Source: Verrucomicrobiaceae bacterium
GTDB taxonomy: Bacteria; Verrucomicrobiota; Verrucomicrobiia; Verrucomicrobiales; Verrucomicrobiaceae
Assembly (NCBI GenBank): GCA_947463285.1
Contig: CANHTV010000047.1
Coordinates: forward strand, 1-14,147
Direction of reading: 5' to 3'
Length of the DNA stretch: 14,147 bases
This document shows positions 7,497 to 13,432 of the stretch, piece by piece. Each line of letters starts with the position of its first letter. The stretch's first letter is position 1. A program made the translations under genes and the position numbers. Below the pieces are notes generated by a model that was not told the origin of the DNA, ran no database searches, and saw only the letters and a list, made by a program, of their open reading frames with translations.

Positions 7497-8555
7497 TTAG
7501 TTAAACTTCACGCTCATCACCCACGCGGGGCCTTTACCGCAGTCGTAGGTTTTCAGCGGGCTGAGTGCGCCGGTTTCACTGTCGCGGCGGAAGACGATGA
7601 GCTTGTGCGAGCCCTCACCCGCAGACACGACGAACTGATCCCCAGGCACCAAGCAGAATGAGCGTGGCGTTTTTTCTGTCGGTGTCTGACCCTGCGGCGT
7701 TAAATCGCCTGTTTTTGTATTCACTGAGAAAACGGCGAGGCTGTCATGACCACGATTCGAGGCATACACGAAGCGACCATCAGCGCTGATGTGGATGTCA
7801 GCACATGAGCCTTTGTCTCGCCAGTCTTGAGGCACCGTAGGCACGCTTTGACGGGCTTTGAGGGTGCCTGCCGTAGCCTCGTAATCACAGCGTGTGACGC
7901 TTTTTCCTTGCTCGTTGACGAAGAAGACCCACTTGCCATTCGGGTGAAATTGCATGTGCCTAGGACCTTCGTCATCGCCTCCACGGAGGTGCGGTGGTGT
8001 GTTAGGCGTCAGCGTGCCGGCTTGTGCATCAAAGCGGAGTTGCTCCACCTTGTTGAGTTCCCCGACATGGGGCACAAAGGCGAATCGGTTTGAGGGATCG
8101 ATTTGGATACAGTGGGCTTTTTTACCTGTGGCGAGGGTCGCAAGGGGTGGGCCGCTCACACGTCCATTCTTGATTTCTGACAAACCAATGACGCCCTCGC
8201 TGTAGGATGCCGACAGAAGCCAGCGGCCCGTTTTATCTGTGTTCACATAAGCCGCGTTGAGCCCGGCGTCTGTGTAGGTCGGGCTGGATAAAGCCCCCGT
8301 ATGGGTATCGATATCAAGTGTGGCAAACTGCTTTGTGGTGCGCACAGATGCATAAAGATGCTTTTGATCCGGGCTGATCGAAAGACTTCCCGGTGCGCCT
8401 GGCAGCGCAGCCTCTCCCTGCCTGGAAAGTTCACCCGATGATTCATCCAATGCCCAGACTGCAATGCGTTTCTCACCGCTTTCTGAGACATAAACAAAGG
8501 TCGGCCCGGCTAAAGCGGATGTGATGAAGCTGAGAAGCGTGAGGAGGGTTTTCAT
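7497..8555 (-). CDS. Secreted lactonase, YbhE/Pgl-type seven-bladed propeller, 352 aa
   Basis: Member of the lactonase (6-phosphogluconolactonase YbhE-like) beta-propeller family. The repeating pattern ISPDQKHLYAS (60-70), QIDPSNRFAFVP (151-162), QFHPNGKWVFFVNE (202-215) and ISADGRFVYASNRGHDSLAVF (256-276) marks successive blades; ASNRGHDSLAVF is the family signature region. ATG 8555 is chosen because MKTLLTLLSFITSALAG is a signal peptide; the frame is open to 8582, but that would add nine residues before it. Export argues against a role in the cytosolic pentose phosphate pathway and for hydrolysis of a sugar lactone outside the cytoplasm. The exported Tat-type oxidoreductase nearby could produce such a lactone. 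Its end is only 8 bases from the convergent 6775 gene. Confidence 0.87.
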   Translation of the reverse strand: MKTLLTLLSFITSALAGPTFVYVSESGEKRIAVWALDESSGELSRQGEAALPGAPGSLSISPDQKHLYASVRTTKQFATLDIDTHTGALSSPTYTDAGLNAAYVNTDKTGRWLLSASYSEGVIGLSEIKNGRVSGPPLATLATGKKAHCIQIDPSNRFAFVPHVGELNKVEQLRFDAQAGTLTPNTPPHLRGGDDEGPRHMQFHPNGKWVFFVNEQGKSVTRCDYEATAGTLKARQSVPTVPQDWRDKGSCADIHISADGRFVYASNRGHDSLAVFSVNTKTGDLTPQGQTPTEKTPRSFCLVPGDQFVVSAGEGSHKLIVFRRDSETGALSPLKTYDCGKGPAWVMSVKFN

Positions 8556-8670
8556 CGTGTTGGTTAACCCCAAACGCTGCATGGAGCTGATTGCCTTCAG
8601 TTGTTTCCAGACACAGCCCAGCCTTTTGGCCGGGATTCAGTGCTTTGGTAAGTTTAGGCGCTATTCCGCC

Positions 8671-9033
8671 TCAATGCCGGCGCGGTAACCGGCGTGCTTC
8701 TTGTTTGATGAAAAGCGGCTCCAGGTGCTCGCGAATCCAGGCAAAGGCGGCTTCCAGGCCGTCTTTTTGATAGATGACGCCGATGTCGGCCTCGACCTTG
8801 GTCGGATTGCCAAAGCAGTTGAGGAATTGATTGCAGGTGAAGCGCGTCTTCATCTCGGCATCCATTGCACCGTTATGCTCCAAGACCCAGGAGCGCACAT
8901 ACAGCTCCAGCACGGAATCCCCGATCCAGGCTTTTTCACGGAGGGTTTCGAGGGGATGGGGCGCTTCAGGCATGGCCTTCAGAGATTCGCAAAACCTCGC
9001 TTCGTCAATGCCGATGACAAGGAGTGACGTCAT
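8671..9033 (-). CDS. Stand-alone RNase III domain protein, Mini-III-like, 120 aa
   Basis: The RNase III signature appears as REKAWIGDSVLELYVRSWVL (32-51; metal ligand D39) and TKVEADIGVIYQKDGLEAA (78-96; E81), ending with a helix that reads like IEEHLLPL in RNase III. There is no double-stranded RNA-binding domain. Of the four acidic residues of full RNase III, the one four before D39 is alanine (A35) and the one three before E81 is threonine (T78), the pattern I remember for Mini-III enzymes that trim 23S rRNA ends. ATG 9033 is preferred: it has a GAGG seven bases upstream, one of the few such sites here. The frame is open to 9216, but this would run over the start of the divergent 9098 gene. 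A second start at 8973 is possible. The role is likely rRNA or other structured-RNA processing. Confidence 0.78.
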   Translation of the reverse strand: MTSLLVIGIDEARFCESLKAMPEAPHPLETLREKAWIGDSVLELYVRSWVLEHNGAMDAEMKTRFTCNQFLNCFGNPTKVEADIGVIYQKDGLEAAFAWIREHLEPLFIKQEARRLPRRH

Positions 9034-9097
9034 CCACGCCCTCACTTCTTGGGAAAAATGGAGAGTCAGCTGCCTGTGGCAGCGTTTTAGGCCTGCC

Positions 9098-10390
9098 ATG
9101 AAACGCCGTTCCTCGCTGAAAACCATCCTCGCCACGGGCATTGCGCCCTTTTTTGTGCCTGCGCATGTGCTGCGCTCGCAGACGGCTCCCTCAAATAAAA
9201 TCACGCTGGGCGTCATCGGCGTGGGGGCTCAGGGCACGGGAGACATGCGGGCGTTTTTGAATCACGACGACGTGCGCGTCACGGCGCTGTGTGATGTGAA
9301 TCGTAAAAACATCGAGCGCGCCCAGGGGCTGCTGAAGGACCACTACGGCAGCGCGGATGCCCAGGTTTATCAGGACTTCCGCGAGCTGAATCGTGACTCT
9401 AGGATCGACGCCGTGCTCATGGCGCTGCCCGTCCACTGGCATAGCATTCCTTCAGCAGACGCCGTGCTCCAGGGGAAACACATTTACCATGAGAAGCCGA
9501 TGGCGCTCTCCCTTCAGGAATCAAAGCTCGTGCGAGCCGCCGTGCGGCAAAAAGGCGTCGTGTTTCAGTTCGGCACTCAGCAGCGCTCCGATATGAAATT
9601 CCGCTGGGCGGCCGAGCTGGCTCAGAATGGCCGCCTCGGCAAGCTGAAGGAGATCCAGGTCGCTGTGCCCGGTGGTAAATCCATGCCCGCCTGGACGGAG
9701 CAACCCGTGCCAGATCATGTCGATTGGGAGCGCTGGGTCGGTCCTGCACCGATGTCGTCCTTCAACGTCGAAAAGCTGAAGCGCGACAACCATGAAAACA
9801 TCACCGACTTCTCACTCGGCATGATCTCCTGCTGGGGCATTCATCATCTCGACATCGCCCAGTGGGGCAATGGCACCGATGCCACAGGTCCTACACGCGT
9901 CCGTGGTCGCGCCCAGTATCCCGATGCCGGCGGCGGTTGTGATGCCATGCTGAGCTGGAATATCCGTTTTGAATACGCCAGCGCAGCGCCCATCACCTTT
10001 GTCAATCAAGGCTCCGAGATTGGTCACGGCGCGCGTTTCATCGGTGAAAAAGGCTGGATCCATGTCGTGCGTGGTAACATCACCGCGAGCGATGAGAGCC
10101 TGCTACGTGATCCGCAAAACAAGGTCGGCACCATGCCCATCCAGCTCCCGATCAGCCTGGAGCATACGCGCAATTTCATCGACTCCATCCAGGGTAAAAC
10201 CCAGGCCATCTGCGGCATCGAGACCGCCGTGCGCAGTGACACTCTGCCGCAAATCGCCGCCGTGAGTCTCAAGCTCGGGCGGCCCCTCAGTTGGGACCCT
10301 GTGGGCGAAAATTTTGGCACCGATGCCGAGGCCAATGCACTCATGAATCACCGCCCGCTGCGTGGTGATTGGCAGCTGCCGGAGGTGTAG
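9098..10390 (+). CDS. Tat-exported Gfo/Idh/MocA family oxidoreductase, 430 aa
   Basis: NAD(P)-dependent sugar or cyclitol oxidoreductase. The N terminus MKRRSSLKTILATGIAPFF is a twin-arginine signal (R3-R4), so the folded, cofactor-loaded enzyme is exported. The Rossmann motif ITLGVIGVGAQGTG (35-48) binds the dinucleotide, HEKP (131-134) is the family EKP motif with K133, and GIHHLDIAQWG (247-257) supplies the catalytic histidine and aspartate region. Length is typical of the planctomycete/verrucomicrobial exported type. ATG 9098 is chosen because it begins the Tat signal; the frame is open back to 8831, but that part lies antisense to the RNase III gene. The substrate cannot be assigned. The nearby secreted lactonase suggests oxidation of an aldose to a lactone. 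Confidence 0.93.
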   Translation: MKRRSSLKTILATGIAPFFVPAHVLRSQTAPSNKITLGVIGVGAQGTGDMRAFLNHDDVRVTALCDVNRKNIERAQGLLKDHYGSADAQVYQDFRELNRDSRIDAVLMALPVHWHSIPSADAVLQGKHIYHEKPMALSLQESKLVRAAVRQKGVVFQFGTQQRSDMKFRWAAELAQNGRLGKLKEIQVAVPGGKSMPAWTEQPVPDHVDWERWVGPAPMSSFNVEKLKRDNHENITDFSLGMISCWGIHHLDIAQWGNGTDATGPTRVRGRAQYPDAGGGCDAMLSWNIRFEYASAAPITFVNQGSEIGHGARFIGEKGWIHVVRGNITASDESLLRDPQNKVGTMPIQLPISLEHTRNFIDSIQGKTQAICGIETAVRSDTLPQIAAVSLKLGRPLSWDPVGENFGTDAEANALMNHRPLRGDWQLPEV

Positions 10391-10544
10391 CCCACGCCTG
10401 CCGGAGCGCCGATTTGAGTCATGCAGGAATCAAATCGAAAAAAGTTTGAGGGGGGAATGGGGGCGTCGGTGTAGCACCGAATGGAGACGGTTCACCCAAA
10501 CCAGTCTTCATCACAAACCAACCAAACTATAACCGACCCCAACC
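10391..10544. other. Intergenic region with two hairpins upstream of the small lipoprotein and sigma block
   Basis: This gap ends the oxidoreductase gene and must contain the promoter for the 51-residue peptide gene. GATTTGA (10411-10417) pairs with TCAAATC (10430-10436), extended by TC/GA across one mismatch. It is followed by an A tract (10438-10443) and not a T tract, so it is a poor terminator. A second repeat is TCGGTG-TAG-CACCGA (10466-10480). A candidate -35-like GGAAT lies at 10454, but no matching -10 was found. An operator or RNA-level role is possible but unproven. Confidence 0.35.
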
Positions 10545-10700
10545 ATGACAAAGTCAATGCTGCTCCTGAGTGCCCTGCTCCTGCTCGTCAACGTGAGCTG
10601 CTCTTCGCAGGGTGTGGCGGATTCCGGCGGACGCCGCTACCACCACTCGCCGATGCCGATCCAGAGCAAGATGGGCCTCACCTATAGCGACGCGCGTTAG
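10545..10700 (+). CDS. Small lipoprotein-like peptide, 51 aa
   Basis: An unlisted short gene. ATG 10545 opens 51 codons: MTKSMLLLSALLLLVNVSC gives a strong hydrophobic signal ending at C19, followed by a polar 32-residue mature part containing RRYHHSPMP and KMGLTYSDAR. The lipobox is imperfect (N at -3) but the leucine run, cysteine and short tail fit a small lipoprotein. A strong intrinsic terminator begins 12 bases after the stop, which supports a real transcription unit. The mature part has two histidines and two methionines, possible metal ligands. Directly downstream is the anti-sigma/sensor/sigma block. No family recognised; it is an alternative to the overlapping 10481-10687 frame, which has no signal or recognisable domain. 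Confidence 0.68.
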   Translation: MTKSMLLLSALLLLVNVSCSSQGVADSGGRRYHHSPMPIQSKMGLTYSDAR

Positions 10701-10712
10701 ACTTGAGCCCCT

Positions 10713-10773
10713 GGGCGGCGGGCAGGTGAGGGGACCAACCACCCCTCACCTTCACCCGCCGCCCATCTTTTTT
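10713..10773 (+). terminator. Strong intrinsic terminator/attenuator
   Basis: GGGCGGCGGG (10713-10722) pairs with CCCGCCGCCC, and GGTGAGGGG pairs with CCCCTCACC. The two stems form one hairpin with a small internal loop (CA against TTCA) and an 8-base apical loop. It is followed by ATCTTTTTT. This is the best intrinsic terminator in the window. It ends only 25 bases before the ATG of the anti-sigma-like gene, so it either terminates the 51-residue gene alone or lets a fraction of transcripts continue into the sigma block. Confidence 0.88.
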
Positions 10774-10798
10774 CCACTACCCTTCAGCCCTGCCTGTC

Positions 10799-11104
10799 AT
10801 GACCACGCCCGATCCCCTCGACGATCTTCTTTCCGAGTGGCAGGTCAGCCCCACGCCGCCAAAATCGCTGAACCGTGATATCTGGACCCGCATCGCCCTC
10901 TTGGCGGCTGAGCCCAGTTGGTGGGAGACGCTCGCGGCGCTGATCTTGAGGCCGCGAAATCTCGCCTTCAGCAGTCTGGCTGCCTTTGGTCTCGGCATCG
11001 GTTTTGCCTTTCTGCGTGAGGCTCCAGACTCGGCCGTGGATCCGCACACAGCCTATGTCCAGTCCATCAGCCCCTTTGCCTCCCAGCATCTGGCCTCTCA
11101 CTGA
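10799..11104 (+). CDS. Anti-sigma-like single-pass membrane protein, 101 aa (CnrY-like position)
   Basis: A cytoplasmic N terminus of about 54 residues (LDDLLSEWQVSPTPPKSLNRDIWTRI is a two-helix-like stretch rich in hydrophobic contacts) is followed by one transmembrane helix, about residues 55-72 (LAFSSLAAFGLGIGFAFL). A short periplasmic tail ends AYVQSISPFASQHLASH. There is no zinc-binding HxxxCxxC motif, so it is not a classical zinc anti-sigma factor. Size, topology and being first in a gene set with a periplasmic sensor and an ECF sigma factor match CnrY of Cupriavidus, whose N-terminal helix pair clamps the sigma factor. The role is inferred from context and architecture. The next gene starts 8 bases after its stop, so the two are almost certainly co-transcribed. 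Confidence 0.68.
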   Translation: MTTPDPLDDLLSEWQVSPTPPKSLNRDIWTRIALLAAEPSWWETLAALILRPRNLAFSSLAAFGLGIGFAFLREAPDSAVDPHTAYVQSISPFASQHLASH

Positions 11105-11112
11105 TCTCCATC

Positions 11113-11595
11113 ATGGACCAGCGTCTCCGGCTATTCCTCTTCTGCCTACTTACGATCGCCATCGGCACCGTCGGCTACCATCTCACACGCGAACTGCGCG
11201 AGCCTGTGGCTAGCCGTGAGAGCATCGGCCTCGAATGGCTGCGGCATGAGTATCAGATCCCTGATGATCGCTTTACCCAGATCGCTGCTATGCACCGTGC
11301 CTACTTCGCCCGCTGTGATGCCATGTGTGAGGAAATGATGCGCGCCCATCGCTTCAGTCTCAATCCGGCGCGCCGAGCCAGTGCCGATGCGCAGGCCGCC
11401 CGCCAGCGGGAGAAAGCCATCTGTGAGACCTGTGTCGATACCATGGTCGGTCACCTGCGAGCCGTCGCCGCCCTGCTTCCACCAGATCAGCAGCAGCGCT
11501 TTCTTAATGACATCATGCCAGACGTCCTCAGCGCACCGGAGCTTCAAGAGCTCAGCTCTACTCGTCCAGCCGCTGCCACCTCAGCCACTCCTTGA
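11113..11595 (+). CDS. Periplasmic CnrX/ZraP-like metal-sensor-type protein with four cysteines, 160 aa
   Basis: A single N-terminal hydrophobic helix (about 5-22) anchors or exports an all-helical periplasmic domain. The stretch WLRHEYQIPDDRFTQIAAMH (42-61), the helix FARCDAMCEEMMRAHR (65-80) and the final ALLPPDQQQRFLNDIMP (120-136) follow the helical hairpin and closing helix of the Spy/CpxP/ZraP/CnrX heavy-metal family. Possible ligands are H45, H61, C68, M71, C72, M75, M76, H79, C104, C107, M111 and H114. The CxxxC (68-72) and CxxC (104-107) pairs sit where two antiparallel helices could face each other, so disulfides or thiol metal binding are both possible. It sits between the anti-sigma-like and sigma genes, as cnrX does, and probably passes a periplasmic signal to the former. 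The metal specificity is unknown. Confidence 0.75.
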   Translation: MDQRLRLFLFCLLTIAIGTVGYHLTRELREPVASRESIGLEWLRHEYQIPDDRFTQIAAMHRAYFARCDAMCEEMMRAHRFSLNPARRASADAQAARQREKAICETCVDTMVGHLRAVAALLPPDQQQRFLNDIMPDVLSAPELQELSSTRPAAATSATP

Positions 11596-11619
11596 TCGGC
11601 GCCTGCCTCCCTCCTCCGC

Positions 11620-12213
11620 ATGATTGATGATTCCTCTGAGGAAATCCAAGACGCCCAGCTCATGACCGCTCTCGCCAGCGGTAACGACCCCGCTCTGAAC
11701 CTGCTCATCCGCCGTTGGAGCCCACGCATCCTAGCCTACCTCAGCCGCCATACGGAAAACCACGCCACTGCGGTGGATCTCACCCAGGAGACCTTCGTCC
11801 GCCTTTATCAAAACCGGCATCGTTACGATCCCGACCGCACCTTTTCCACCTGGCTCTACACTCTGGCTGGCAACCTCCTGCGAAACCACGCCCGCTGGCA
11901 AAAGCGCCACCCCGTCACCCATCTGGAGCCCGAGGCCCTCAGCGAGCAATCCCCGCCAGCGGACACCCCAGATCCGCATGATCAGCTCGCCACCAGTGAA
12001 CGAGCCGCTGCCGTGCGTCAGGCTATCAAGGCCCTGCCCACAGAGCTGCGTGAGCCCCTCCTCCTCAGCACCTACGAGCACCTCCCGCATCACCAGATCG
12101 CCACCATCCTCGGCCTCAGTGAAAAAGCCGTCGAGATGCGCCTCTACCGTGCCCGCCTGTCATTGCGGGAGAGCCTGAAAAAATGGCTTCCCCAGGGCGT
12201 AGAGGGAGGCTGA
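11620..12213 (+). CDS. ECF-type RNA polymerase sigma factor, 197 aa
   Basis: Region 2 spans about residues 25-97 and includes the core-binding and -10 recognition helices (VDLTQETFVRLYQ, 52-64; FSTWLYTLAGNLLRNHARW, 75-93). A Pro-rich linker (98-130) joins it to region 4 (about 134-186), whose helix-turn-helix HHQIATILGLSEKAVEMRLYRAR (157-179) reads the -35 element. Regions 1 and 3 are absent, as in all ECF factors. It is the last gene of the three-gene set and begins 24 bases after the sensor gene. It is probably held inactive by the 10799 protein and released when the periplasmic sensor responds. ECF factors usually activate their own operon, but no matching promoter was identified. Family assignment is firm; the regulon is unknown. 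Confidence 0.95.
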   Translation: MIDDSSEEIQDAQLMTALASGNDPALNLLIRRWSPRILAYLSRHTENHATAVDLTQETFVRLYQNRHRYDPDRTFSTWLYTLAGNLLRNHARWQKRHPVTHLEPEALSEQSPPADTPDPHDQLATSERAAAVRQAIKALPTELREPLLLSTYEHLPHHQIATILGLSEKAVEMRLYRARLSLRESLKKWLPQGVEGG

Positions 12214-12398
12214 GTGAGTGCCCTTTGCCTGCCAGGCCAAACAAGAGGGGCGACACAACGACGTAGCACGGCATTCATTCCGTAGCAGCCCGCGAAACGG
12301 AAAGAGGCTGCCTTTCGCGACTGTTTCGCAGTTTAAAAACGAAGCTTATTTGCTGGTCGGCCACGGGCTTTGATGAGGATGATAAACGGTCACTTAAT
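12214..12398. other. Intergenic region with mutually exclusive hairpins
   Basis: No gene is visible. The segment 12291-12329 can fold in two alternative ways: CGCGAAA (12291-12297) with TTTCGCG (12313-12319), or GCGAAAC (12292-12298) with GTTTCGC (12323-12329) plus an inner GAAAG/CTTTC. The two left arms overlap, so only one can form. There is no clean T tract; AGTTTAAAAAC follows. It may end the sigma transcript or regulate the gene that starts at 12399. Confidence 0.4.
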
Positions 12399-12917
12399 TT
12401 GACTCGCCTGAATCCGAAGACCCTCTACTCGCTTATTTTCTGGGGTTTGATCCTGCCTATCTTGGCGATTCTGATAGCGGGTCTCAACCTCATGCCTGCT
12501 GTTGGTTTTGCCATGGTCGCGTTTGGCTCATGGGCTCTGGGGAAGTATTCAAAACCGTTTCGGATGTCTTCCTTGGCCGCCGCACTGCTCGGCATATTGA
12601 AATTACCGACTCCGTATCTGAGTGAGTTTGTTGCTTCGTTCACCGTGCTTTTTCTGCAATGTTTCTTGGGCTGGTCATTGCTCTCGTGTGTGGCGAGGGA
12701 TTGTCAGGCCCACGGGCAGATTGATCTCGCAGCCACAGCCAGATGGCAGCGCATTGCTTACGTCCTGCTCATGGTGTCGGCACCTCTGATGGCCCACCTA
12801 CTGCCTAGTGATGGTTCATTTCCACCCTTCGTCTCGTTTGTTCCCACTGTTTTGTTACTCCTGGCCTACGTCCCACTCGTCTGGACGTTTCAGAGCGCGA
12901 AGTTTAGGCTGTTTTAG
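12399..12917 (+). CDS. Polytopic membrane protein, 172 aa, unknown function
   Basis: No family recognised. The protein has four or five hydrophobic helices, about residues 10-29, 32-48, 76-97, 118-135 and 146-163, with a cytoplasm-like charged segment CVARDCQAHGQIDLAATARWQR (97-118, described by its ends C97 and R118) between the third and fourth. The only start near the first helix is TTG 12399; no in-frame ATG precedes it, and the first internal ATG (residue 32) would delete a helix. A GAGG lies about 20 bases upstream, too far to be convincing. The DNA looks somewhat less GC-rich than its neighbours by eye. It stands alone between the sigma block and convergent genes. Coding is likely from the consistent helices and length. 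Confidence 0.6.
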   Translation: MTRLNPKTLYSLIFWGLILPILAILIAGLNLMPAVGFAMVAFGSWALGKYSKPFRMSSLAAALLGILKLPTPYLSEFVASFTVLFLQCFLGWSLLSCVARDCQAHGQIDLAATARWQRIAYVLLMVSAPLMAHLLPSDGSFPPFVSFVPTVLLLLAYVPLVWTFQSAKFRLF

Positions 12918-12960
12918 TCAGGTGGATTTAATGAGTGATTGATGTTCGTCGCTTGGCTCA

Positions 12961-13006
12961 GATGTTCATCAACATCAAGGCCCAGGAGTTTGACTCTCTG
13001 GGCCTT
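12961..13006. terminator. Two tandem hairpins between convergent genes
   Basis: The first is GATGTT-CATC-AACATC (12961-12976). Immediately next to it is a strong hairpin, 12977-13006: AAGGCCCAG pairs with CTGGGCCTT, extended by GAGT/ACTC around a TTG loop with one bulged T. Both lie in the 115-base gap between genes ending at 12917 (plus) and 13033 (minus). A run of seven A at 13013-13019 is on the wrong side to act as a U tract for either direction, so this is a probable but non-canonical bidirectional terminator. Confidence 0.5.
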
Positions 13007-13032
13007 GTAGATAAAAAAATTAGGAAACGTGC

Positions 13033-13410
13033 TCAGTTCCACCAGTGGAACCACTGGTTCATCCATCCCAGGGCGGCGGCTAGGATGGCGAACACGGTGA
13101 CGAGTTCGATCAGCAGGCCGAGCATGCGATTGCGCTTCACGCGCTGCTGCTGGAGCGGCATGCGACTGGTGCGGCGCTTGGTTATAGCAAAGGCTGGCTC
13201 GGGTGCGGGCAGCGTATCCATCGTGGCGAGGCGATGTCGGCGCAGGGCCGCTGGTGCCGCAGCGATGGAGCACTCGAGGCGATGAATTTCTTCCTTCAGC
13301 TCGCGGGAGGATTTTTGCAGCTGACGAATCTGGGCTGGCTTGGGAGCGCCAAGCTCTTTGCAGAGGTCCGAGGCAAAACGCGGACGGCTGGTGCGGACTC
13401 TTTTATTCAT
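13033..13410 (-). CDS. Small coiled-coil protein with C-terminal membrane anchor, 125 aa
   Basis: No family recognised. The basic N terminus (MNKRVRTSRPR) is followed by a short amphipathic, probably coiled-coil helix (about 28-50, RQLQKSSRELKEEIHRLE). A Pro/Ala and Arg-rich linker leads to one hydrophobic helix (about 97-116, LGLLIELVTVFAILAAALGW) and an aromatic end WMNQWFHWWN. Topology is probably N-in with a tail anchor. It starts 22 bases after the stop of the 14146 gene, which has the same plan (coiled coil then terminal membrane helix), so the two probably form one operon and perhaps one envelope complex. The start is the first ATG of the frame; no Shine-Dalgarno sequence is visible. 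Confidence 0.7.
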   Translation of the reverse strand: MNKRVRTSRPRFASDLCKELGAPKPAQIRQLQKSSRELKEEIHRLECSIAAAPAALRRHRLATMDTLPAPEPAFAITKRRTSRMPLQQQRVKRNRMLGLLIELVTVFAILAAALGWMNQWFHWWN

Positions 13411-13432
13411 GAAGGTAAAAGGCGGCGGTTTA

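Noticed and set aside
8656..8671. Hairpin AGGCG/CGCCT at the end of the RNase III-like gene as a terminator
   Set aside because: Only 5 bp and followed on the minus strand by AAACTT with no T tract; too weak to call.
8831..9097. N-terminal extension of the Gfo/Idh/MocA frame by 89 codons
   Set aside because: The Tat signal at 9098 must be the N terminus, and the extension is antisense to the RNase III-like gene.
9034..9216. Upstream extension of the RNase III-like frame
   Set aside because: It overlaps the start of the divergent oxidoreductase gene and adds no domain; ATG 9033 has a ribosome-binding-like GAGG.
10481..10687. 68-codon frame over the small lipoprotein gene
   Set aside because: No signal or domain, while the overlapping frame from 10545 encodes a lipoprotein signal and ends just before a terminator.
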